A stretch of DNA of 64,000 nucleotides, from assembly GCF_038096165.1 (NCBI RefSeq), contig NZ_CP151076.1, positions 3,159,501 to 3,223,500 of the forward strand. Reading direction: 5' to 3'. This DNA comes from Pseudomonas sp. G.S.17. Its GTDB lineage: Bacteria; Pseudomonadota; Gammaproteobacteria; Pseudomonadales; Pseudomonadaceae. The stretch's first letter is position 1. Each line of letters opens with the position of its first letter. The translations under genes were made by a program, and so were the position numbers. Shown one piece after another: positions 9,209 through 16,900 of the stretch. The notes below the pieces were generated by a model. The model saw only the letters and a list, made by a program, of their open reading frames with translations, was not told the DNA's origin and searched no databases.

Positions 9209-9240
9209 TGCTCCGCAATTTCTACCAATGCTCCGCAATT
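9209..9240 (+). promoter_or_regulatory. Candidate arm-type integrase sites near attL
   Basis: Two exact copies of TGCTCCGCAATT start at 9209 and 9229, 20 bp apart (two helical turns), about 55 bp inside the prophage from attL. Spaced direct repeats beside att cores are typical arm-type sites for tyrosine integrases. Inference only. Confidence 0.4.
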
Positions 9241-9296
9241 CAAGGTTTCACCCCCTCCCCGGCGTCCTGCCGACGAACACCCCCAACATCAAAGCA

Positions 9297-9797
9297 TCAC
9301 ATGTGATTTGCGCCCAGCTTGTAAGCGGACTCATACAGAATCACCTCGTAAGGCGTCATGTATTCCCAAGCGAAGTCCTCATACTTAGGTCCGCCAGTGC
9401 AGGCCTTGTACCGGCTCGCACCACCGACCCGGACGGCTGCATAGATCAGGTTCGCACGCACGACGTCGCAACCGGTGACAATCAGCATTTCCCTGAGCAG
9501 AGCATCGCACTCGGCGCGGGGTAGCGCATTGGTACAGTAAAAAAGATCGTGCATCACGCCTGGGAGCCGGGAATCAACCGAATTGAAGATCGGCTCGGCG
9601 AGCCATGGGATTGATGCAAGGTCAGTTATGAAATAGCGAGGGCATGGATGCTGCTTGCCTGCCTTGTCGGTATAAATCGGATCGTCCAACAGCGCCCACT
9701 CACCGACTTTGTAAGGGAGGAGCGGCGGAATGATGGAGAACTGGCCAGGACCGTTGCCGACATAGGGCAATTTCCCGAGCGACCCGGATTTGCTCAT
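9297..9797 (-). CDS. DUF1353 family phage protein
   Basis: 166 residues. The DUF1353 core is visible: YFITDLASIPWLAEPIF followed about 15 residues later by GVMHDLFYCTNALPRAECD. The His-Asp and TDLASIP motifs are the family hallmark and may form a metal site. The family is common beside phage lysis genes, function unproven. It overlaps the putative endolysin gene by ATGA, so the two form the last unit of the late operon. Confidence 0.8.
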   Translation of the reverse strand: MSKSGSLGKLPYVGNGPGQFSIIPPLLPYKVGEWALLDDPIYTDKAGKQHPCPRYFITDLASIPWLAEPIFNSVDSRLPGVMHDLFYCTNALPRAECDALLREMLIVTGCDVVRANLIYAAVRVGGASRYKACTGGPKYEDFAWEYMTPYEVILYESAYKLGANHM

Positions 9798-10225
9798 GCC
9801 AGAGCCCGCTGCACGCCTTCATCAATCACCGCGTCCGGATAGGGAATGCTGCCGTTCTCGTGCTGGATGATCGCGCGCACCAGGCAGCCTAGAATGACCG
9901 GGCTGTTCAGGTCCAGCTTGCCAGCAGGCTTGCAGGTTGCCTTGACGATGCGGCTTTCTACAGCGGCCACGTATGCAGCTGTGTCGTTCTCGTTTGAGGG
10001 TGCCCAGCGGCTGATCAGGCCTTTCACGGTATCTAGGCCGTACTTGGCCCGGTAGTTGCGCAACAGCTTACCCAGTGCGCGGATGCCGTTCTCTGGCTTA
10101 TCGAACCGGGCGAATCGGGATTCAATGAGCGGATCGAAAGGGAGTTGACCAAGCCAGTCGTTGGCCTTGTTGTAGTCGATGTTTCCGGGGTTATTGGAGC
10201 GGATGCCGCGAGAAATCGTAGGCAT
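9794..10225 (-). CDS. Putative endolysin / structural lysozyme-like protein
   Basis: 143 residues from MPTISRGIRSNNPGNIDY, preceded by AAGGAC. The SNNPGNI start with GIRALGKLLRNY and FARFDKP is characteristic of a phage family annotated as structural protein (PRD1 P5-like naming) or lysozyme-like peptidoglycan hydrolase; proteins with the RNNNPGNI motif commonly degrade murein. No signal peptide, so a holin would be needed for release. As no other endolysin is present near the holin, this is the best lysis enzyme candidate. The longer in-frame upstream start is rejected because it crosses the terminator at 10258. Confidence 0.6.
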   Translation of the reverse strand: MPTISRGIRSNNPGNIDYNKANDWLGQLPFDPLIESRFARFDKPENGIRALGKLLRNYRAKYGLDTVKGLISRWAPSNENDTAAYVAAVESRIVKATCKPAGKLDLNSPVILGCLVRAIIQHENGSIPYPDAVIDEGVQRALA

Positions 10226-10473
10226 AGAAAGTCCTTGGCCCGCCGAATCGCGGGCACAAAAAAACCGCTCAAGGCGGCTTTGGAGTGAGATATACGGCTG
10301 GACCTTTCTCAACCATTCGGCGGTTCGACACCAAACAGCTTATGAATAACCCCGGCATGAAACAGCGACGTTCAAATTGCCGGGAGAGCTCTCGGACTCA
10401 TTCATAGGAGTGCAAGGGTCAATAAAGGTTCAAGGCTATCTGAGTGGGATAGCTGAAATTTGTAGTCGATGGG
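10226..10473 (-). terminator. Intergenic stretch with minus-strand terminator at 10258-10277
   Basis: On the minus strand a short stem CCGC-cttga-GCGG is followed by TTTTTTT, between the tail gene at 10474 and the endolysin unit. A second hairpin GCCCGC/GCGGGC (10238-10255) lies just before the endolysin ribosome-binding site. This suggests partial termination after the tail genes. Confidence 0.55.
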
Positions 10474-11067
10474 TTACGCGGGCAATTCCAGCACCGGCAA
10501 CTCAAGCAGGAAGGCTTCGACTGTCGGCTGCTCACGCCCGCCGGCCAGCACCAAGGCAAGCTGCTCATAGGCGTAGGCCCAGACCAGCGAGCGCCAGGCG
10601 CGGAAGGCGATTCCGTCATTCTGGAACTTGGGCACAGCCGGTTCTTCGGCATAACTCACAGCGTTTTCGACGCTGTCGTATTTGGCGGCGATAGCAGCGG
10701 AGTTCAGCTTGGCTTGTACGGCCTGCTCGAACTCGGCCATGGTTGCAGCTTGAGCAGCTGCGATCTGAGCTGCCAGATCAGCATCCCGCGCCGCCTTCTC
10801 TGCCGCTGTCATGGCTACCTGCTTGCGCGTGACCACTACGACCTTGCGATCTGCATCAAGCGTTAGGACTTCAGCGCCCCATTTCTTGTTGGTGCCAAGC
10901 GTTACGTCGGCGTTTTCTTCCGGCCACCATGCAGCCTCCTGCAATCCGAACTGCGGGTCTGTCCATGAGAGGTCGAGGAGAGAGGCGAGCGCTTCGGAAG
11001 TGCCGGACTGATCCAGAAAGGATGGGATCGGCTCGCGAGTGGCGGTGTTGTTTTCTACTTTGATCAT
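10474..11067 (-). CDS. Tail fibre assembly-like / accessory protein
   Basis: 197 residues. The N-terminal part (PIPSFLDQSGTSEALASLLDLSWTDPQFGLQEAAWWPEE) and the long alanine-rich helix (AEKAARDADLAAQIAAAQAA) are typical of proteins encoded directly after Pseudomonas phage tail fibres, which act as assembly chaperones or co-purify with the tail. It starts one base after the propeller protein ends. No catalytic motif. The role is inferred mainly from position. Confidence 0.5.
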   Translation of the reverse strand: MIKVENNTATREPIPSFLDQSGTSEALASLLDLSWTDPQFGLQEAAWWPEENADVTLGTNKKWGAEVLTLDADRKVVVVTRKQVAMTAAEKAARDADLAAQIAAAQAATMAEFEQAVQAKLNSAAIAAKYDSVENAVSYAEEPAVPKFQNDGIAFRAWRSLVWAYAYEQLALVLAGGREQPTVEAFLLELPVLELPA

Positions 11068-11068
11068 T

Positions 11069-12220
11069 TTACTTAGCCCTCACGTAAGCGCGCAGTCCAC
11101 CTTGCAACTTGATTGTCGGGAGTGCAAATAACGTATTGCTGTCGAAATTGTATCTATCCCAAGTCATCGAGTACCCCCCGTTGGTACCTTCCCTCGCTAA
11201 AAGCCGCTTGTTGCCGTAGATGATCCTATTCCAGTTGAACGCCGTACCGCCAAACGCAGTCGGCTCCCAAACGTCCCCATCTATAGACGTGTACACGATA
11301 TTTACACTGGTCATTGCGAAGAATAGACCATCACCTGCCGCCATAAAGGCGAATGCACCGTTACCAGGTTGCGGCGTAGAGGCGGTCCAGGCAACCCCAT
11401 CGACGGTAGTATAAACAGCTGTCGTCGAGCGACTGGACACAATTATTAAACCGTTTTGAAACGCACCAGATATAAATATGCCATTAGGTAGAAGTACTTG
11501 TTGCCAAGTTGCACCATTGGTGGATACGTAAATAACTCCATTACTTCCGCTACTCGTGTTAGTAGTGATCACCGCGACACCGTTCCCGATAATCATATCG
11601 GTATAGCTACCGCTAATCCCTACCTCAGTCCAATTAACTAAGTCACTTGAATAGAGTATGCCGCTAGAGCTAGTAGAAAAAAGGATATAGCGGCCGGAGA
11701 AATAAAACATTTTCCCCCACGTGTCCGCCCGAGGAAGCGTTACACTCGACCACGTTACCCCGTTATCTACCGACCTTTTTACAAGGTTTGACGAAACTTG
11801 ATCGGTCCCGAAGATCGAGCCGTTAGCGCTAGAAATCGCCGCCCCGCCATTCGTAAAAATACCTGCCGCCGTGGTCGTCCACGTCTGGCCGTCAATACTA
11901 CGATAAATCCCGCTACTGCCGTTAGCTACGCCGTAGAAGTAAACCCCGTCATAAGCTAGGCTGCTAGCTACCGGTATAAATGTGCTTGTTGATGTCCCTG
12001 GATTCGATGGGGCCACCGGGTTCTTCAGGGCCTGCTGCCCTAGCTTTTCAAACAGTCTTGGATAGTCCGCTTTGGCGGGGGTGGCTCCATTCGCCAAAAG
12101 GTAATTGCCGGATGGTGGCGACATGCGGGTCACGATGTCGCCGATGCTGGAGCCAGTCCCGCCGCCAATCTTCAACCCCAGCGGATTCCCAAGCGGATTA
12201 CCCAATGGATTGCCAATCAT
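11069..12220 (-). CDS. Tail receptor-binding protein with six-bladed propeller-like repeats
   Basis: 383 residues. Residues ~1-60 resemble a tail-attachment/collar segment (GDIVTRMSPPSGNYLLANG, as in collar-domain fibres), preceded by three GNPL repeats. From ~95 on there are six Asp-box-like repeats: YRSIDGQTW, KRSVDNGVTW, LYSSDLVNW, YVSTNGATW, YTTVDGVAW and YTSIDGDVW, spaced ~40 residues, as in sialidase/BNR beta-propellers. This predicts a six-bladed propeller that binds a cell-surface glycan. Base composition is markedly more AT-rich than the flanking genes, typical of exchanged receptor-binding modules. Asp-boxes are structural, so enzymatic activity is not implied. Confidence 0.65.
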   Translation of the reverse strand: MIGNPLGNPLGNPLGLKIGGGTGSSIGDIVTRMSPPSGNYLLANGATPAKADYPRLFEKLGQQALKNPVAPSNPGTSTSTFIPVASSLAYDGVYFYGVANGSSGIYRSIDGQTWTTTAAGIFTNGGAAISSANGSIFGTDQVSSNLVKRSVDNGVTWSSVTLPRADTWGKMFYFSGRYILFSTSSSGILYSSDLVNWTEVGISGSYTDMIIGNGVAVITTNTSSGSNGVIYVSTNGATWQQVLLPNGIFISGAFQNGLIIVSSRSTTAVYTTVDGVAWTASTPQPGNGAFAFMAAGDGLFFAMTSVNIVYTSIDGDVWEPTAFGGTAFNWNRIIYGNKRLLAREGTNGGYSMTWDRYNFDSNTLFALPTIKLQGGLRAYVRAK

Positions 12221-12636
12221 AGGTCGGCCTGCTCTGCGTAGAAGACGATCCCTGCAGCAAGGGCGACTTGCGAGCCGACGTAGAGCATGTCGCCAGCTTC
12301 GAGGCGCAGCGGTGTAGTCGGCGCAATGTTGCCGAACGCGGTTTCAGGAATGGCCGTGGTTGCGGCCAGCGTATAGGCGGCCATCAGTTCGGAATCAATC
12401 AGGTTGTAGACCGTCGGAGCGCTGGCCTTCACCAGAAATAGGACCAGTGACGACGCCGCCACTGTTGCGCGAGGGATGGCCGTCAGCTTGGTAACTAGCG
12501 CGCCATTGGCGCCCGCCGTAGCGAGTAGAGCAGCGCCAGTGACGGTTGAAGTGCCGATCCCGGTCAGTGCGGCAGTAACGACGGCGGTGCCAGTCTTGTA
12601 CGTCTGAGCAAACGGCGCAGTGAATGTCTTGGCCAT
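12217..12636 (-). CDS. Tail-region structural protein, unknown
   Basis: 139 residues, Ala/Thr-rich and probably all beta (MAKTFTAPFAQTYKTGTAVVTAALTGIGT...RLEAGDMLYVGSQVALAAG). The pattern resembles small virion proteins that decorate tail tips or act as fibre heads. Overlaps the propeller protein by ATGA, suggesting a stoichiometric partner. No named family recognised. Confidence 0.5.
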   Translation of the reverse strand: MAKTFTAPFAQTYKTGTAVVTAALTGIGTSTVTGAALLATAGANGALVTKLTAIPRATVAASSLVLFLVKASAPTVYNLIDSELMAAYTLAATTAIPETAFGNIAPTTPLRLEAGDMLYVGSQVALAAGIVFYAEQADL

Positions 12637-12645
12637 GGTGATTCC

Positions 12646-13026
12646 TTAGAAAGAGAGTGCGACGGCATGCATGAGGGCGAGATTGCCGATAGAGCCGGGG
12701 GCAGATTCGGCGGCTGTCGCTGAGGCGGCGGCGTTGTTGGCTGCGGCCGTGGCCAATGCGACCTGGGCGGCAGCGGCACCACCGGCACCACTTGCGATGG
12801 CGGCTTGCTGGGTAGCTGTCAGGGCTGAAGCGGCCGCAGCGTTCTTATCCACCGTAATCTGCGCCGTAGCAGAGTTGATCTGCGGCACCAGCTTGCCGTT
12901 GATATCGACATTGACCATCTTCTGCTGGGCTGTGAGCGTGGCGCCTGCCTTTGCGTCAAAAACATCCTCAGCGTCAGTTGGCAATGGCGGATCAGGAAGC
13001 GTTGAAAGTAATTCGATGTCTGCCAT
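12646..13026 (-). CDS. Alanine-rich tail fibre-like protein
   Basis: 126 residues. DAEDVFDAKAGATLTAQQKMVNVDINGKLVPQINSATAQI is a motif of short fibre proteins; residues 60-110 are an uninterrupted Ala-rich helix (TATQQAAIASGAGGAAAAQV), probably a trimeric coiled coil. It overlaps the stop of the previous gene by one base. Likely part of the fibre or its connector to the tail tip. Confidence 0.5.
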   Translation of the reverse strand: MADIELLSTLPDPPLPTDAEDVFDAKAGATLTAQQKMVNVDINGKLVPQINSATAQITVDKNAAAASALTATQQAAIASGAGGAAAAQVALATAAANNAAASATAAESAPGSIGNLALMHAVALSF

Positions 13027-13946
13027 TACATGAGGCTCCTTGTCTTGAGTGTGTATTGCCCACGGTTGTAAGTCGGAAGACCTGTGTCGAAGTCGTCGTA
13101 AATCCCGATGATGATGGTGTAGGCAAGATTGCTGGCCCCGACGAACAGGGACGGAACGTCGTCGACGTCATCCAGGATTCTTTGAGTGCTGGAAATCTGG
13201 TCGCCGGTTAGCTCGACTTGGAAGTCGATCGATCTCCGTCGCCCGCGTTTGGTGATGGTGATACTTCCGTCAAACTCTTCCTTGATGGTCGAGTACTTCT
13301 TGCGGCCAAGCGATGTTCCATAAACTGCGGTGCCAATATTCTTGGCCCAGCCGATAATCATCATCCCCACGCGAGCGGTGCTGCCTGTCGCACTGACGAT
13401 TACGCGAATATCGGCATTGTTGTATGGCGGCAGGTCGAACTCGGCCAAGTTGTCCTTGGTGGTGAACTGGCCGAAGAAGTACTGATACCAGCTACCCCCG
13501 GCCTTGCTCGACATGGCAAAGGTCTTGTCGTACACCGGATCAGTCACCCCCGGCACGGTCATAACGATGCGCACCGATGAGGCGTAAACCCCAACAAGGC
13601 CGATGGCGTTGATGCGCTGGCCGGGCCGGATCGTGAAGTCGATGACATTCTGTGCGGCCGTGAATGTCCCGATCTTCCAGGTGTTGCCGATTGCCTTGTT
13701 GAACATCCTGTACTTGTTGATCCACCCGAGGTTTTGCCAAGCAGGAGGCGAAACCATATCAGTCACTGGATTGCGGTTGTTATGCGCAACCAATGCCTGA
13801 TAGTTGATGCGGTCAATGGTTACAAAGTCGCCTATCGCATATGTCGTAGCTGCCGACCAGGCCGCATAGTCGGCGTCAGGCAGCGCATTAACGATCATCT
13901 TCGCCGGGGTTATTTCTATCCCCGGCACCACTTTCATCTGGCTCAT
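13026..13946 (-). CDS. Tail tip protein with carbohydrate-binding-like N-terminal part
   Basis: 306 residues. Residues ~25-75 (YAAWSAATTYAIGDFVTIDRINYQALVAHNNRNP, split here for reading: YAAWSAATTYAIGDFVT then YQALVAHNNRNP) follow the pattern of type 5/12 carbohydrate-binding modules. The remainder is beta-rich and ends in a strand-rich GRRRSIDFQVELTG domain. It begins inside the stop of the tape-measure gene and probably sits at the tail tip. No lambda J-like hub is recognisable in the locus, so this protein may take part of that role; that is inference. Confidence 0.5.
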   Translation of the reverse strand: MSQMKVVPGIEITPAKMIVNALPDADYAAWSAATTYAIGDFVTIDRINYQALVAHNNRNPVTDMVSPPAWQNLGWINKYRMFNKAIGNTWKIGTFTAAQNVIDFTIRPGQRINAIGLVGVYASSVRIVMTVPGVTDPVYDKTFAMSSKAGGSWYQYFFGQFTTKDNLAEFDLPPYNNADIRVIVSATGSTARVGMMIIGWAKNIGTAVYGTSLGRKKYSTIKEEFDGSITITKRGRRRSIDFQVELTGDQISSTQRILDDVDDVPSLFVGASNLAYTIIIGIYDDFDTGLPTYNRGQYTLKTRSLM

Positions 13947-16900
13947 GCGGTCGCCGCCTTTGTTTCAATAGTGCCAATGATCTGCATGCCGGAGTTAACG
14001 AGCGTGTCCATGCCTTGCGCGACCGCCTTCGTGAGTTGCGCCATGTAGGTGGCGTTGCTCTTGATCTCTTCGCGTAGTGCCCGAACTTCGGCAGCCGTAG
14101 CCCCAGAATCGCCACCCCCGCTGAGCATCGCCGCCGTCTGGTTCGCGTTGAATATCCGGCTAGGGCCTGTGACTTCCAGTTCCGGACCGTTCTCGCCAAC
14201 GAGGCGCATCCCGCCGCCGAAGTCGCCACCGGTTGCGTAGCCTGGAACCTTGAGCTGCCCATTGGTCGATGCCGAATCACGAATAGCCGCAATAACTTGG
14301 TCGTAGCTCAGCGTCCCGTTCTGCAGAGCAGCAGACCAGAAGGCCAAGCCGCCCGCATCTGCGTCCCGGTCCAGTACATCCTTGTAAATGGTCTGGATCG
14401 CGTTCGAGTTGTTCTGCGGCGTGTTTTGGGCTGCACTGCCTGCGCCGGTACGTGGCAATGTCGACAGCGCCGCGACCACGGCCGAGTTCATAGCTGCAAC
14501 TGCTGCCGCTACGGTCATAGTCGAATTGTTCACGCCGTTGAGCATGTCCAGCTGAGCCTGCGCAAACGCCTGCTCCGACTCGAACTGTGCGCTTTGCAGG
14601 TCGTAGGCTGCCTTGGCCTGATCGATCTGATCTTCCAGACTCTCCTGCAATTTCTCCGCTGCGGTGAGCTGCTTGCCATTGATGGCGTTCAGCTCGGCCA
14701 CGACGTTTGCAGTCCGACCCTGATCCCGGTTGAAGTCTTCAAGCGACGAGTACAGATCAGTGCTGTTATCGCTGACCGTGTCCAGTGCATCACTCAAACC
14801 GGTGAAGCCAGCCAGCGAACCGCCAGCCCGCGCGGTAGCCAGTGCCGATTGCAGCGTGGCCTGAGCCTGGGCGCGCAAGGTACGAACCGCCTCGTCCGAA
14901 TCGCCACGCAATGCTTTGAGCGCCGAGCTGAGATCCGAGCCGACCGAAGTCAGGTCAGAAACGCTGCTGCTCGCCGTGCTGAGCATGTCGTTGAGCGAGG
15001 TGTTCAGTGCGTTGTATGCGTCGGAAGCGGTTTTCTGTTGGGCCGCGATCGACCGCTGCAAGGTGCTGAAAGCAGAGTCCAGCGAAGCCTTCGACCTGGC
15101 TGCAAGGATCGCGATTGCATCACTGGCGTTACCCGCCGAACCCTTCAGGAAGTCGAAAACCTTCTTGCCGGATTCGCCTGCCTGGCCAGCGGCGTAGACC
15201 ATGTTCTTGAAGTCTTGATTGGTCGTCGGCAGTGCCAGGCCCATCGCGGCAAATTGCGCCGTGATGTCGGAGAGCTTGTCGTTGGCACGCTCGGCTTCAG
15301 TGGTGAAGAGGGTGTAGTAGTTCGAATCCAGCGCGTCCTGCGCTTCTTTGGCGGCTTTTGCTCGCTGCTCCAGGATTGAGTATGCGGCGGAAGCCTGTTT
15401 TGCGTTCGCAGTCATTGAATTGAAAATGACACGCTCGGCCTCGGAGGTGAGGTCCAGCCCTTTAACCGCCGCGTCAAATGCTTCGCGGGTGGCGGGCAAG
15501 GTAAGCCCCATTGCCAAGAACTGAGCGCGAACACCATCCAGCAAGTCAGAAGACTTCTGAACATCGGTTGTGAAGCCGTCATAGAAGCCGGTCATGTTGG
15601 TGTTTAGATTTTCAATCCCGCCAGCCATGCCGACAAGATTTTCAATCATTCGCCCACCGGCAACGCTGAAGTCGACCGCCTTCACGCCGATCATTTCAAG
15701 AGAGCCGTTGACGCTGTACAAGTTGTTAACGAATGCCGTCAGTCCCTCGAAGGTCATTCCCGACAAGCCAGCCGATGTGACTTTATCCACTTCGGAAATC
15801 GCAGCGTCAGCCAGGTCCGTGAACCACTTTGCGATTTCTGTTTGTATCTGTTCGGCGGTTTTGTCCTTTGTACTTATCTGAGTGGCCGCGACATTCAAGC
15901 CGTCGAGCACGCCGTCATTCAGCTGTACGTTCAGGCTATCGAACAAGCCCACAACAGTGCCCAGTGTCGCCGCGTAAGTGTTATCCAGCGCGGTTTGCAT
16001 CTCCGGGTCCATGGCGGTGAGGCGCGTGCGCTTCTTGTTACTGCTGAACAAGCCTCCTTTTTTCTTTTGGTACTCGAACGAATTCGAATCCAATTCGCCG
16101 CCAGTCACGCCCAGCTGAAAGCCCTGGTCCTTCGTCACCCAGTCACCGCCGAACAGCGATGAACCAAACAGGCCGCCAAGTACAGCGCCGATGGCCGCGC
16201 CGATGGCAGTGCCGATCACTGGAACCGCAGAACCAATGGCCGCGCCCGCATATGCGCCCGCCACCGCACCGCCCGCGCCCGCGATGGCACCTTTAACGCC
16301 AGCCTTTAGATAACCCTGAATCGCGCCACCAATGCCGTACATTAGCGCGCTGGACGCAGCAAGGCCGGAAGTGGCCGCTGTTGTGGCTCCGCTGGCCGTG
16401 CCAGTTACCGCGCCGGTCGCGCTATTGCTTACGGTGTTCGAAATCAAATCGACTGTTGCGGGTGCCGCGCTTGAGCCGAGTTGGTAAACCCCGTTCGCCG
16501 TTGCACCAGCCGTAGAGCCGGCGCCCGAGAACAACCCGGATATCCCGTTGGAAATGCTGCCCGAGCCGGCTTTAAACGCGCCTTGGACGCCTCCCAAGAA
16601 ACCATCACCAGCGCTCCAGCCTGCGCTTACCGCATCGCCGAAGCTGGATGTCGCAAGGCTGTAAGCTTTGCTCGCACCGTCAAAAAGGTTCGAGGCATTC
16701 ATTCCGCCCGAGCCACCAAAAAGGCCGGAGGACTGCGCGGAAAGCCCGCCAACGCCAAGCGATGCCCCGATCTGCATGATGATCGGCTTAGTGATCGCCA
16801 TGTGTGCCATCTCGGCCAGCAGTTGCTTGAATCCGTCGACCAGGCTATCGGCAAACCCTTTAAAGCCCTTGTCGATGTTCTTCCATGCGTCAGCGAATGC

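Noticed and set aside
14297..15379. 360-aa plus-strand frame and other plus frames at 13.6-19.8 kb
   Set aside because: Antisense to the tape measure and tail genes; no start signals, compositions typical of shadow frames.
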